Notes under the pieces: model-generated
Told to the model about the DNA's origin: nothing
Seen by the model: the letters and a program-made list of their open reading frames with translations, nothing else
The model's database searches: none
In this document: piece by piece, positions 1 to 7,239 of the stretch
Layout: every line of letters starts with the position of its first letter
How positions within the stretch are numbered: the stretch's first letter is position 1
Assembly: GCA_943788195.1 (NCBI GenBank)
Contig: CALSPH010000002.1
Coordinates: forward strand, 590,004-654,003
Direction: 5' to 3'
DNA from: an uncultured Bacteroidia bacterium
GTDB lineage: Bacteria; Bacteroidota; Bacteroidia; NS11-12g; UBA955
DNA: 64,000 nucleotides
Translations under genes and position numbers: made by a program

Positions 1-365
1 ATTCGATCGCCTTTTTGAACACCCATTTCCTTTAACATATTGGCGGTTTTACTCACTTGGTCCAATAATTCCTGATAGCTGTATTCGATAGCCGGCTCCT
101 TACTTTCATTGGGCTCCCAGATTAAAGCCGTTTTATTGGGCTGATTCGCAGCATGGCGATCCAGACAGTTTTCGGTAATATTCAATTGAGCCCCTTCAAA
201 CCAGCTGATCTTCCCTTGGGTTAAATCGCAGTTGGAAACGGTTGACCATTTCTTATGCCAGTTAAAGTTTTCTTCGGCATATCGACTCCAAAACGCATCG
301 GGATTATTTACGGCCGCTTGGCTAAGGTTTTCGAAATCGGATTGGGTTTGGGCAATGTAATTCAT
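1..365 (-). CDS. acs: acetyl-CoA synthetase, N-terminal part (runs off the window edge)
   Basis: This is the 5' end of a gene read on the minus strand, starting at the ATG at 363-365; about 121 codons are present and the rest lies beyond base 1. The translation has the acetyl-CoA synthetase N-terminal pattern: an early FW...W segment, then KISWFEGAQLN, the NCLDRH motif, ALIWEP and, near the break, the GVQKGDRI segment that opens the AMP-binding domain. The family makes acetyl-CoA from acetate, ATP and CoA through an acetyl-adenylate in the cytoplasm. The ATP-binding and C-terminal lysine regions are outside the window, so completeness cannot be judged. It lies downstream of gap on the same strand, with a terminator between them. 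Confidence 0.88.
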   Translation of the reverse strand, partial: MNYIAQTQSDFENLSQAAVNNPDAFWSRYAEENFNWHKKWSTVSNCDLTQGKISWFEGAQLNITENCLDRHAANQPNKTALIWEPNESKEPAIEYSYQELLDQVSKTANMLKEMGVQKGDR

Positions 366-408
366 CGTGCTTTCGAAGGAACGAAAAATTGCTGAATTTA
401 TAAAACAG

Positions 409-440
409 AAAAGCCTCAGAATACAATTCCTGAGGCTTTT
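409..440 (-). terminator. rho-independent terminator of gap
   Basis: A perfect 10-bp inverted repeat (AAAAGCCTCA at 409-418 and TGAGGCTTTT at 431-440) lies just after the gap stop codon on the minus strand and is followed there by a T-rich stretch. It separates gap from the acs fragment. Confidence 0.8.
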
Positions 441-461
441 CATAAATATAAAGGGATGATC

Positions 462-1445
462 TTATGCTATTTTCATCATCAAATCAGCTACTCGATTGGA
501 GTATCCTGCTTCGTTATCATACCATCCTACCACTTTAACTGTGTTGCCAATCACTTGAGTAGACAAACTATCAAAAATATTAGAATGCGTATTTCCAACA
601 ATGTCAATAGAAACAATTGGATCTTCTGTATATTCTAACACCCCTTTCATAGCGCCTTCTGAAGCTTCTTTGAATTTAGCATTCACTTCTTCAGCCGTAG
701 CTGCGTTTTTCAAGTTTACCGTAAAATCGGTTACAGAACCGTTTGGAATTGGAACGCGCATTGCGTTACCATTCAATTTACCCGCTAAATGAGGCATTAC
801 TAAACCGACAGCCTTAGCAGCTCCAGTACTTGTTGGTATTATACTATATGCTGCAGCTCTTGCTCTACGTAAATCTTTATGTGGTGCATCTTGTAAGTTC
901 TGATCTGCCGTGTATGCATGAATGGTGGTCATGAAACCATTTTCAATCCCCCAGTTATCATCCAATATTTTCACCATCGGTGCCAAGCAGTTGGTGGTGC
1001 AAGAAGCATTCGAAACTACCGTTTCTGTGCCGTCTAAGATCTCATCATTAACACCCAATACGATCGTTTTCAAATCTCCAGAACCTGGAGCAGAAATCAC
1101 TACTTTCTTTGCACCTGCAGTAATATGCATGCTGGCTTTGTCTACATGGGTAAATCGTCCGGTAGATTCCAAAACTACATCTACGCCCAATTCAGCCCAA
1201 GGCAATTTCTCCGGATTCGGTTCAGCCAAGGCTTGAATTTTCTTGCCATTCACCGTCAAGTATTCATCATCAAAACTTACGGTACCGTTAAATCTACCGT
1301 GTACTGAATCGTACTTTAATAAATGCGCGAGTACCTTATTATCCGTTAAATCGTTTATGGCAACAACGTCCACACCCTTTTCTAACAATACTTTAAATGC
1401 CAACCTTCCGATTCGGCCAAATCCATTAATTGCTACTTTTGTCAT
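462..1445 (-). CDS. gap: type I glyceraldehyde-3-phosphate dehydrogenase
   Basis: The 327-residue product is a full-length GAPDH, slightly shorter than the usual 330-336. It oxidises glyceraldehyde 3-phosphate to 1,3-bisphosphoglycerate with NAD in glycolysis and gluconeogenesis. Visible signatures are the Rossmann start KVAINGFGRIGR, the catalytic-cysteine motif SNASCTTNCLAP, the histidine segment TTIHAYTADQ, the substrate-binding LRRARAAAYSIIPTSTGAA segment and the C-terminal WYDNEAGYSNR. The ATG at 1443-1445 is the start that aligns with the family. A -7 box 46 nt upstream gives a short leader, and a strong terminator follows the gene, so it is probably monocistronic. Confidence 0.97.
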   Translation of the reverse strand: MTKVAINGFGRIGRLAFKVLLEKGVDVVAINDLTDNKVLAHLLKYDSVHGRFNGTVSFDDEYLTVNGKKIQALAEPNPEKLPWAELGVDVVLESTGRFTHVDKASMHITAGAKKVVISAPGSGDLKTIVLGVNDEILDGTETVVSNASCTTNCLAPMVKILDDNWGIENGFMTTIHAYTADQNLQDAPHKDLRRARAAAYSIIPTSTGAAKAVGLVMPHLAGKLNGNAMRVPIPNGSVTDFTVNLKNAATAEEVNAKFKEASEGAMKGVLEYTEDPIVSIDIVGNTHSNIFDSLSTQVIGNTVKVVGWYDNEAGYSNRVADLMMKIA

Positions 1446-1491
1446 GTTTATTCTAATTTAGTTTTTATCCAAATCCCTTTATTGGGGAGTG

Positions 1492-1499
1492 CAAAAGTA
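1492..1499 (-). promoter_or_regulatory. -7 promoter box of gap
   Basis: On the minus strand this reads TACTTTTG, a perfect match to the Bacteroidota -7 consensus TAnnTTTG, 46 nt before the gap ATG. A clear -33 TTG is not obvious. Confidence 0.55.
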
Positions 1500-1629
1500 G
1501 GCTTTTTGGCTAAAAATAAAAACGTGCCGATCGGATGTTAAAATGGAGGCAAGGGTAAGGCTGCAGGTCAATAAAAACAAGGTTCAAAGCAGGCATGTGC
1601 TACAGTTAATTATTAATTATAAAAATAGC

Positions 1630-1660
1630 TTGCAAATTAATTGGGTTCAATTTACTTTTG
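1630..1660 (+). promoter_or_regulatory. promoter of tRNA-Glu
   Basis: TTG at 1630-1632, 20 nt of spacer, then TACTTTTG at 1653-1660 match the Bacteroidota -33/-7 promoter exactly. The predicted start would lie near 1665, about 70 nt before the mature tRNA-Glu. Confidence 0.6.
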
Positions 1661-1735
1661 CACTCCGTTTACGGAAAACGGATTTAAGAAATGGCCCTTC
1701 TCCCGAAGTTTCGGGATATCGGCTCATTTTAAATT

Positions 1736-1807
1736 GGCCCCTTCGTCTATCGGTTAGGACAACGGGTTTTCATCTCGTAAAGAGGGGTTCGATTCCCCTA
1801 GGGGCTA
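1736..1807 (+). tRNA. tRNA-Glu (anticodon TTC)
   Basis: A complete 72-nt cloverleaf is present. The acceptor GGCCCCT pairs with AGGGGCT (one G-T pair at the end), the anticodon stem ACGGG pairs with CTCGT around the loop TTTTCAT, giving anticodon UUC, and the T arm holds TTCGATT. The discriminator is A and CCA is not encoded. A terminator follows at 1831-1867. The DNA just beyond begins with a degraded tyrosine integrase, so the 3' side of this tRNA looks like an old integration hotspot. Confidence 0.95.
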
Positions 1808-1830
1808 CAAAAGTTAGCCGCATTATTATT

Positions 1831-1867
1831 AAACCCTATTAAATCACAGTATTTAATAGGGTTTTTT
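1831..1867 (+). terminator. terminator after tRNA-Glu
   Basis: A perfect 14-bp inverted repeat (AAACCCTATTAAAT at 1831-1844, partner at 1851-1864, loop CACAGT) ends in a run of T. Confidence 0.85.
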
Positions 1868-1922
1868 ATTATCCTTTATTTAAATTTATTAAATTCGTTG
1901 TACCCTCACTGTACCTGTACTA

Positions 1923-2348
1923 ATGGAAAAGCAACTCAACCTAAAATTTGTTCACAATCGAAAAAACAATCTTTCTAAAGCTGGAAAAGCTCTAGTGCAG
2001 CTTAGAATACATTATTTAGGGCAAAAAAAGACAGAATACAAATCTACTGGCATTTACATTAAGCCAAATCAATGGGATAATATCAAACAAGAAGTTAATT
2101 CAAAATGCCCAGGGCAGGAGCGGTATTTACATAATCAACTTCTTGAAAAGATTAAGGCAGATTTTAATTCCCTCGAGCTTCAGGCTAACTATAAAAATGA
2201 AAAAATAACCCCAGATAAGCTAAAGGCAGGAGTCAAAAGCTCTGGACTTACGGTGGCCTCATTTTATCAAGAGTGGATTGAAACCAAAAAGACCTTTAAG
2301 CCAAATACTTTGAAAAATCAAGAATTATTTGTTATTTTGGCGGTTTGA
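1923..2348 (+). pseudogene. truncated tyrosine recombinase/integrase (N-terminal remnant)
   Basis: The 141-residue product has the N-terminal half of a Bacteroidota phage-type integrase. Residues 1-90 resemble the Arm-DNA-binding domain (strands such as VQLRIHYLGQKKTEYKSTGI and IKPNQWD), followed by a basic helical linker and the start of the SAM-like core-binding domain (TVASFYQEWIETKKTFKPNT). The sequence then ends after about 14 further codons. The whole catalytic domain with its R-H-R-Y residues (another 200-250 residues) is missing, so it cannot recombine DNA. It lies 116 bp after tRNA-Glu in the usual place for an integrase of a tRNA-targeting element. The stop TGA overlaps the TTG start of the next gene, which suggests a deletion that joined the integrase to unrelated DNA. 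Confidence 0.8.
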
Positions 2349-4282
2349 AGTTGGGTAGCAAAATAGTGCTTTTAATTGGTGTTTTTATTCCATGCTTTGC
2401 TCAAGCACAAAACCTTACAAAGGAGGTTTATAAAACCCATAGTGATGGCAGTCCTGAAATAGTGTATTACTATCAAGGTGAGCAAAGAGCGGCCAACAAG
2501 GTAAAAATGGAGACCTTTGGACATTATGGCGATAAGATTAAAGAAGAGCATTACCAAAACAACGTACTTCATGGAAAACAAACGGAATGGAATGTGATTT
2601 CTGAAGGTAAAACTAGAATTTCTAAAGAATATAACTACGCAAAAGGTCGTTTAGATGGATTGCAAAAAGATTGGTTTTATGATGGCTCTATCAAGAATGA
2701 GTTTAACTATAGCGAAGGAGTATTACATGGAACACAATTATCTTATTTTAAGAAAGACCAGATTCATTTTGAGCTATACTATGCGAATGGAAAGCCAAAT
2801 GGTTTACAAAAAGAGTGGACTCAAGAACGAACTAAAAAGTATGAACTAGATTTTATTGAAGGGAAACTGGATGGTTTTCAACGATGGTGGCATTATAATG
2901 GTTCTGTGATTGAAGAGGACTGGAAGGCGGGAATTCTGACTGTAGAAACCACTCGAAATGGGCAAAAAATATTATCCATGTATAACTTCGTTTTGGATTC
3001 AACTTCCATAAGTTTGGACCCCAACTATGGGGATATAACGGAATACCGAAAACTTCAAAAGCAAATTCATTTGCATCCAAATGGTAAGCCTGCCGAAGAA
3101 CAAGTATTTAGCCCCACACATCATTATAAATTCTGGTATAACAACGGGCAGTTAAAAATGGAAGGCCCTGGAAAATTTTCAGCTAAAACTGGAACTTGGG
3201 TTGAATACCATATTAATGCACAAAAATCTACTTCAGGGATGTATGAAAAAAATCGTAAAACGGGAGCATGGAAAACCTGGAATAAGAAAGGGTGGCTAAT
3301 CACGGAAGAAGAATATGATTATTACGGCATTACAAAAAACAGAATACATAACTACTATCCTGATGGGAAAAAGAAAAGTGAAGGAGATTTAAGAGTAAGC
3401 TATTCGCTAAGGTATGGAGACAAAGATGGGAGCTGGAAGTATTGGTTTCCAAATGGTGAATTAAAACGTGAAGAGGTGTATAAACCTGGACCTTACAGTG
3501 GCAATAGGCCTTTTATCAAAACTTTCACCGAGTGGTATGTTGATGGAAAAGTAAAATTAAAAGGCACAGATGGGAAGGCTGTTAGATATTACTATGACTC
3601 CACCGAGAACAAAGTGGCTGAAATGCATCTCATTTACCAAAAAAGCAGAGGTCTTCATGAATATTATAATAACGAAGGGAAACTTACCATAAACCCTAAT
3701 TATGAAAAGAAAAGAGGAGGAGGTACTGTCTTAGGATACACATTCCAGGAAGGCTACCCTGCGCAATTGGATGAGTATTACCTCAATGGAAACAGAAAGG
3801 CAAGTTTCCTTTTTTGCAGGAGATGTTTTATTCCACCGAACCCCTTGGCTACAAACATGAATGAGTATAATAAATTAAAGCTACCACCTGCTGGAACGCT
3901 GGATGGAATACAACAAGGTTGGTATGAGAATGGGAATATGCGCTATTCATACACATTCCAGGAAGGCTGCTTAAGTGGAGAACAAAAAGAGTGGCGTTTG
4001 GATAGCACTCCTTTGTACACCTTATTATATCGAAAACGTGCGTACCTAAACAAAGTAGACACAAGTAATAAGTGCCAAACACATTGCGCTCAGGGCATAT
4101 ACTATAATGCCAAGGCAAAAAGGTTAGATTATGTTCATGAGTGGGATCAAAAAACTCTAGTTGCAGCTAAACAGTCTGGTGACTATTCTCAATTGAGATC
4201 AATAGAGAAAGGCAAGAGCATTAAGAGGGTTGAAGCGGAAGGATACTTGTCAGAATTTTTAGAACGCATTAGAAATTCATAA
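2345..4282 (+). CDS. secreted MORN/YwqK-type repeat protein
   Basis: This 645-residue protein starts with a signal peptide (a lysine, then KIVLLIGVFIPCFAQAQ) and otherwise consists of many copies of a 20-25 residue motif of the type 'G(K/E)LDGxQxxWxxxGxxxxExxYxxG', the MORN-like variant seen in YwqK-type proteins of Bacteroidota. These form extended beta-hairpin arrays; no catalytic residues are recognisable and the role is unknown. The only start is TTG at 2345, overlapping the stop of the integrase remnant, and no in-frame ATG precedes the signal peptide. The gene may therefore have lost its own start and promoter in the deletion that truncated the integrase, and may be poorly expressed. 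Family assignment is firm; expression is doubtful. Confidence 0.7.
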   Translation: MKLGSKIVLLIGVFIPCFAQAQNLTKEVYKTHSDGSPEIVYYYQGEQRAANKVKMETFGHYGDKIKEEHYQNNVLHGKQTEWNVISEGKTRISKEYNYAKGRLDGLQKDWFYDGSIKNEFNYSEGVLHGTQLSYFKKDQIHFELYYANGKPNGLQKEWTQERTKKYELDFIEGKLDGFQRWWHYNGSVIEEDWKAGILTVETTRNGQKILSMYNFVLDSTSISLDPNYGDITEYRKLQKQIHLHPNGKPAEEQVFSPTHHYKFWYNNGQLKMEGPGKFSAKTGTWVEYHINAQKSTSGMYEKNRKTGAWKTWNKKGWLITEEEYDYYGITKNRIHNYYPDGKKKSEGDLRVSYSLRYGDKDGSWKYWFPNGELKREEVYKPGPYSGNRPFIKTFTEWYVDGKVKLKGTDGKAVRYYYDSTENKVAEMHLIYQKSRGLHEYYNNEGKLTINPNYEKKRGGGTVLGYTFQEGYPAQLDEYYLNGNRKASFLFCRRCFIPPNPLATNMNEYNKLKLPPAGTLDGIQQGWYENGNMRYSYTFQEGCLSGEQKEWRLDSTPLYTLLYRKRAYLNKVDTSNKCQTHCAQGIYYNAKAKRLDYVHEWDQKTLVAAKQSGDYSQLRSIEKGKSIKRVEAEGYLSEFLERIRNS

Positions 4283-4368
4283 TTATCCGGCACAAGGTTC
4301 TTATAATGGACAGGACGAAGGGATCATTACCTACGGCTACCTGTGTGACTAAATTAAATCTATTAGAA

Positions 4369-4407
4369 AAAAACCGAAGAGTTGTGATAGAACAGTCATC
4401 GGTTTTT
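4369..4407 (+). terminator. hairpin terminator
   Basis: AAAAACCGA (4369-4377) and TCGGTTTTT (4399-4407) form a 9-bp stem flanked by A and T runs, so it could act on both strands. It follows the orphan coding tail ending at 4352. Confidence 0.65.
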
Positions 4408-4642
4408 AAGTTATGTATTTAGTTAAAGAGCTCTTTTAGTCGTGATTAGTCCCAAACCAACTGGCAAACACCATGTGACAACACTAAGCTTAAAAATAAG
4501 GAATTCCAACAAGGACCTTAGCAAAGAAAGTCATTACAATGTTGTGAAACTGTAATATTGGATGTTCGTTATATTGAACATCGTTTGTCACAGGGCATTT
4601 CAGTTACTTTTAGATTGTCTTTTCAAATTCGTTTTTTATAAA

Positions 4643-4650
4643 TACATTTG
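4643..4650 (+). promoter_or_regulatory. -7 promoter box 3 nt before the BspA-like gene
   Basis: TACATTTG matches TAnnTTTG perfectly, with only 3 nt before the ATG at 4654. Transcription would start at or next to the start codon, predicting a leaderless mRNA. Confidence 0.45.
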
Positions 4651-4653
4651 AGA

Positions 4654-5688
4654 ATGAAAAAGACATTAATAGCATTGGTGGTATTAGGCACAATAATTAA
4701 TGGTTGCAAAAAGGAAGAAGTCGTTGATAGTTCAAAAGAAATCGCTAGTACTGCTACAGACTTACCTCAAGTCACTACCTTGAATGCAACGATAACTGAT
4801 AGCACCATAATTTTAACTGGAGAGGTCACATTCACCGATGGCGACGATTCTACTAAAAGAGCAATCTGCTGGAATAATTACGGAAATCCAAGAATTGGAG
4901 TATCGACGACGCAGTTCATAGATACTGCTTTAGGATTAGGGACTTTTGGTGTTGATGTGTATTCGCAACTTCAACCCAATACGACTTATTATGTAAAGGC
5001 TTTTGCCGAGAATTCGGTAGGTGAGGTATATGGTAATGAGGTTAGTTTTAAGACTGGACTTCTTAATCCCAATGTAGCATTTATAAATTCAAAAGGCTGT
5101 GTTGAATGTGCTCAATATGCCGTTGGAGATACTTTTAGCTTACACGGAACTGACTATATAGTTGCTAATTTACAAATGTTAGCGGATGCATTAGCCAACG
5201 GTAAAGACTTAAAAAAGTATTGTACCTCAAAAGTAACTAGAATGGATGGTTTGTTTGCTGCTGCTAGTAACTTTAACCAAGATATTAGTAGTTGGGATGT
5301 GGGTGGTGTTTCTAACATGAACAATATGTTTCATGGTGCTAGTGTCTTTAATCAAGATATTGGGAACTGGGATGTGAGAAGGGTACTCAATATGAGTAGT
5401 ATGTTTAATAGCGCGACTTCCTTTAATCAAGATATTGGGAATTGGGATGTGGGCAGTGTCCGTAATATGGGCAATATGTTTTCCGGGGCTAAAGTCTTCA
5501 ATCAAGACATTGGAAATTGGGATGTGAGTGATGTGACTGAGATGAGTCGTATGTTTGCAGGTGCGACTTCCTTTAACCAAAATTTAACACAATGGTGTGT
5601 GTCTAATATTCATCCAGCTCCAGATGATTTTTCTTCTAATTCTGGACTCACGGTTGCAAACCATCCACAATGGGGCACTTGTCCTTAA
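4654..5688 (+). CDS. BspA-like (DUF285) repeat surface lipoprotein
   Basis: The 344-residue product has a lipoprotein signal ending in INGC (Cys18). Residues 40-135 look like a fibronectin-III-like domain (segments such as TTYYVKAFAENSVGEVYGNEV). From about residue 190 come 25-residue DUF285 repeats of the form FNQDIGNWDVxxVxNMxxMF: four good copies plus degenerate ones at both ends. It ends with a short cysteine-containing tail (WGTCP). Such leucine-rich-like repeats occur in surface-exposed binding proteins of Bacteroidota, mycoplasmas and protists, so an exported adhesive or binding role is likely but the ligand is unknown. ATG 4654 is chosen over the TTG at 4648, which falls inside the -7 promoter box. 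Confidence 0.85.
   Translation: MKKTLIALVVLGTIINGCKKEEVVDSSKEIASTATDLPQVTTLNATITDSTIILTGEVTFTDGDDSTKRAICWNNYGNPRIGVSTTQFIDTALGLGTFGVDVYSQLQPNTTYYVKAFAENSVGEVYGNEVSFKTGLLNPNVAFINSKGCVECAQYAVGDTFSLHGTDYIVANLQMLADALANGKDLKKYCTSKVTRMDGLFAAASNFNQDISSWDVGGVSNMNNMFHGASVFNQDIGNWDVRRVLNMSSMFNSATSFNQDIGNWDVGSVRNMGNMFSGAKVFNQDIGNWDVSDVTEMSRMFAGATSFNQNLTQWCVSNIHPAPDDFSSNSGLTVANHPQWGTCP
5272..5646 (+). repeat. 75-bp PARCEL-type coding repeats in the DUF285 gene
   Basis: Five consecutive 75-bp units encode 25 residues each, starting FNQD at 5272, 5347, 5422 and 5497, with a diverged unit (FNQNLTQW) at 5572. The four good copies are very alike in DNA as well as protein, and the antisense strand stays open for about 350 bp. 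Both are hallmarks of palindromic amphipathic repeat coding elements (PARCELs), described in DUF285 genes. Confidence 0.75.
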
Positions 5689-5975
5689 CTACTAATGGGA
5701 CTAAAATATGCTGAGCCTCTTCTTCGCATGGGAACATGTGATGTTGATCTAGGAATGGATTTGATAAATGCCTTTGTTAACCATTGATTATGTATATCAA
5801 GGGCATAAGCAATCTTAACGGTGGAGTTCGCCGCGGCGAATGAATTTCTATTTCTCATGGCAAAACAGCGTTCGGATTAACGAACATAAAATTTCAACTA
5901 CTCGAAAGTACAAAATATTAATAACAAGTCAATTAGCTCTAAAAAATGTTCGACTTAAGGCTCCTACGGGCTACC

Positions 5976-6009
5976 AAAAAAGAGTTCAACGCAAGTTGAG
6001 CTCTTTTTT
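5976..6009 (+). terminator. long hairpin terminator
   Basis: A 15-bp stem with one G-T pair (AAAAAAGAGTTCAAC at 5976-5990 and GTTGAGCTCTTTTTT at 5995-6009) encloses the tetraloop GCAA. Flanking A and T runs make it usable from either side. It is about 290 bp from the DUF285 stop, so the transcript it ends is unclear. Confidence 0.65.
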
Positions 6010-6017
6010 GCGTTATA

Positions 6018-6160
6018 GCCCCTTGGGGAGAGAAGTTTATCCTGAGCGAATGAAATGAGTCGAAGGAATGACCCTAGGGCTACTTATACAACTTTAATGA
6101 ATTTAAGCCTTTTTTGCGCCCCTTGGAGAGAGAAGCCTGTCCTGAGCGAATGAAATGACC
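6018..6160. repeat. two copies of a dispersed intergenic repeat
   Basis: GCCCCTTGG, then AGAGAAG, then TCCTGAGCGAATGAAATGA occurs at 6018-6058 and again at about 6118-6158, each preceded by a TTTTTTGCG stretch, giving a period of about 100 bp. Relatives with the cores GAGCGAA/GAGTGAA and GTCGAAGGAA occur near 8164-8215, 22871-22890, 32679-32710 (reverse) and 61840-61860. Confidence 0.55.
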
Positions 6161-6350
6161 CTTACCCTCTGAGCTTTATAAATGTTCCGCTGGGAAGCCG
6201 CGCATAGGCATCAGTATAAAAGACTAAATAAGCCATGTTCGTTATTTATAATCGATATAAATAATAATACGATTCATTTGATTTTCAACAATTTAAAGGA
6301 TATCCGATGAACATTCATTTAATACCGATAAAACCAAAACATAGCTGGCA

Positions 6351-6381
6351 TTGTTTTCTAATAAATTTACACCTAAATTTA
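6351..6381 (+). promoter_or_regulatory. promoter of the proteorhodopsin gene
   Basis: TTG at 6351-6353, 20 nt of spacer and TAAATTTA at 6374-6381 (one mismatch to TAnnTTTG) precede the ATG at 6387 by 5 nt. The same TTG is the only upstream in-frame start, which argues for the ATG at 6387. Confidence 0.45.
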
Positions 6382-6386
6382 CAACT

Positions 6387-7133
6387 ATGTTTCTAAATAT
6401 CTTAACTATTCCAAAAGACGATCCCGTAGCGTTTACGTTCTTTACGGGTTACATGGCCATGATGGCCGCCTCCGTGTTTTTCTTTTTCGAACGATCTAGA
6501 GTTAGCAAGAAATGGCAATTGTCCCTGCTGGTTTCCGGATTAATTACCTTCATTGCAGCGGTGCACTACTACTACATGCGAGATTATTATCTAGCGACAG
6601 GAGAGAATCCTACTGCATTGCGTTACATTGATTGGACCCTAACGGTGCCATTGATGTGTGTAGAATTTTATTTATTGACCAAAGCAGCAGGAGCTTCTAA
6701 AAGCTTGATGTGGAAGCTAATCATCGCATCGGTATGGATGCTCGTGTTTGGTTACATCGGTGAGGCTTTCAATCCAGAAGGTGGAAGTACTTCCCATTCT
6801 GTGATGTATGGTATTCTTTCTACCTTAGGTTACATTTACATTCTTTTCTCCGCTTGGAAAGGCGAAGTTGCTCAACTGGCCGAAAAATCGAATAATCCAG
6901 CAATCAAGAAAAGTGTACGTATTCTAGCATGGTTCGTTTTGGTAGGATGGGCAATCTATCCTATCGGGTACATGTGTATGCCAGGAGGATGGTTGAATAC
7001 TTCATTGGGTTGGAGTTCTGCCAATGTTGATTTATTCTATAATATTGCTGATGCGATTAATAAAATAGGTTTCGGTCTAGTCGTTTATGGCTTAGCAATA
7101 AGTCAAAGCAATCTGGAAACAGAAAAAGCGTAA
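6387..7133 (+). CDS. proteorhodopsin, light-driven proton pump (green type)
   Basis: The 248-residue seven-helix protein is a microbial rhodopsin. Helix C reads RYIDWTLTVPLMCVEFYLL, giving the proton-pump residues Asp82 (acceptor), Thr86 and Glu93 (donor), the DTE motif. His60 in helix B matches the conserved histidine that tunes the acceptor, and Lys226 in DAINKIGFG of helix G carries retinal by a Schiff base. The spectral-tuning position (105 in marine proteorhodopsin) is Met90; methionine there is usual in green-absorbing flavobacterial pumps. It would use light to export protons across the inner membrane. The start is ATG 6387 rather than TTG 6351, which lies in the promoter. A terminator follows, and the retinal-forming enzyme Blh is next. 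Confidence 0.96.
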   Translation: MFLNILTIPKDDPVAFTFFTGYMAMMAASVFFFFERSRVSKKWQLSLLVSGLITFIAAVHYYYMRDYYLATGENPTALRYIDWTLTVPLMCVEFYLLTKAAGASKSLMWKLIIASVWMLVFGYIGEAFNPEGGSTSHSVMYGILSTLGYIYILFSAWKGEVAQLAEKSNNPAIKKSVRILAWFVLVGWAIYPIGYMCMPGGWLNTSLGWSSANVDLFYNIADAINKIGFGLVVYGLAISQSNLETEKA

Positions 7134-7150
7134 TGATTTTTAACCAATGA

Positions 7151-7178
7151 GAAAAGGGAGGGTGACCTCCCTTTTTTT
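7151..7178 (+). terminator. terminator of the proteorhodopsin gene
   Basis: AAAAGGGAGG (7152-7161) pairs perfectly with CCTCCCTTTT (7166-7175) around a GTGA loop, followed by T residues. It separates rhodopsin transcription from blh. Confidence 0.9.
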
Positions 7179-7239
7179 GTTTTGATTGGTTAAAAAAAGT
7201 AATTGCATTTAATTTAGACGTGCCTTAACAAATCCTTTT

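Larger units (their letters stand above)
4283..4653. other. intergenic region with an orphan coding tail and a terminator
   Basis: This 371-bp gap holds no complete gene. The frame beginning at 4278 reads HNYPAQGSYNG, then GQDEGIITYGYLCD, and stops at 4350-4352. It looks like the C-terminal tail of a protein of unknown family whose body is missing. A terminator hairpin follows at 4369-4407 and a -7 promoter box for the next gene is at 4643-4650. The remaining AT-rich sequence shows nothing I can name. Confidence 0.5.
5689..6386. other. 698-bp intergenic region with terminator and repeats
   Basis: No convincing gene is present. It contains a 14-bp perfect GC-rich palindrome (TTCGCCGCGGCGAA, 5827-5840), a long terminator hairpin (5976-6009), two related copies of an intergenic repeat (6018-6082 and 6118-6160) and the rhodopsin promoter at its right end. 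A 30-codon frame starting at 5695 (MGLKYAEPLLRMG...) could be a gene remnant but matches nothing I know. Confidence 0.6.

Noticed and set aside
5227-5580. 117-codon open frame on the minus strand across the DUF285 repeats
   Set aside because: It is the antisense shadow of palindromic 75-bp coding repeats; low-complexity product and no start context.
5272-5646. Possible CRISPR array because of regular repeats
   Set aside because: There are no unique spacers; the 75-bp units are contiguous and keep one protein frame.
5840-6058. 72-codon frame in the intergenic region
   Set aside because: It spans a terminator hairpin and a dispersed repeat and has no recognisable protein features.
1808-6386. 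Second copy of the tRNA-Glu 3' end marking the far end of an island
   Set aside because: I looked for a repeat of the T-arm/acceptor sequence and found only short, unconvincing partial matches such as CCCTAGGGCTAC near 6072.
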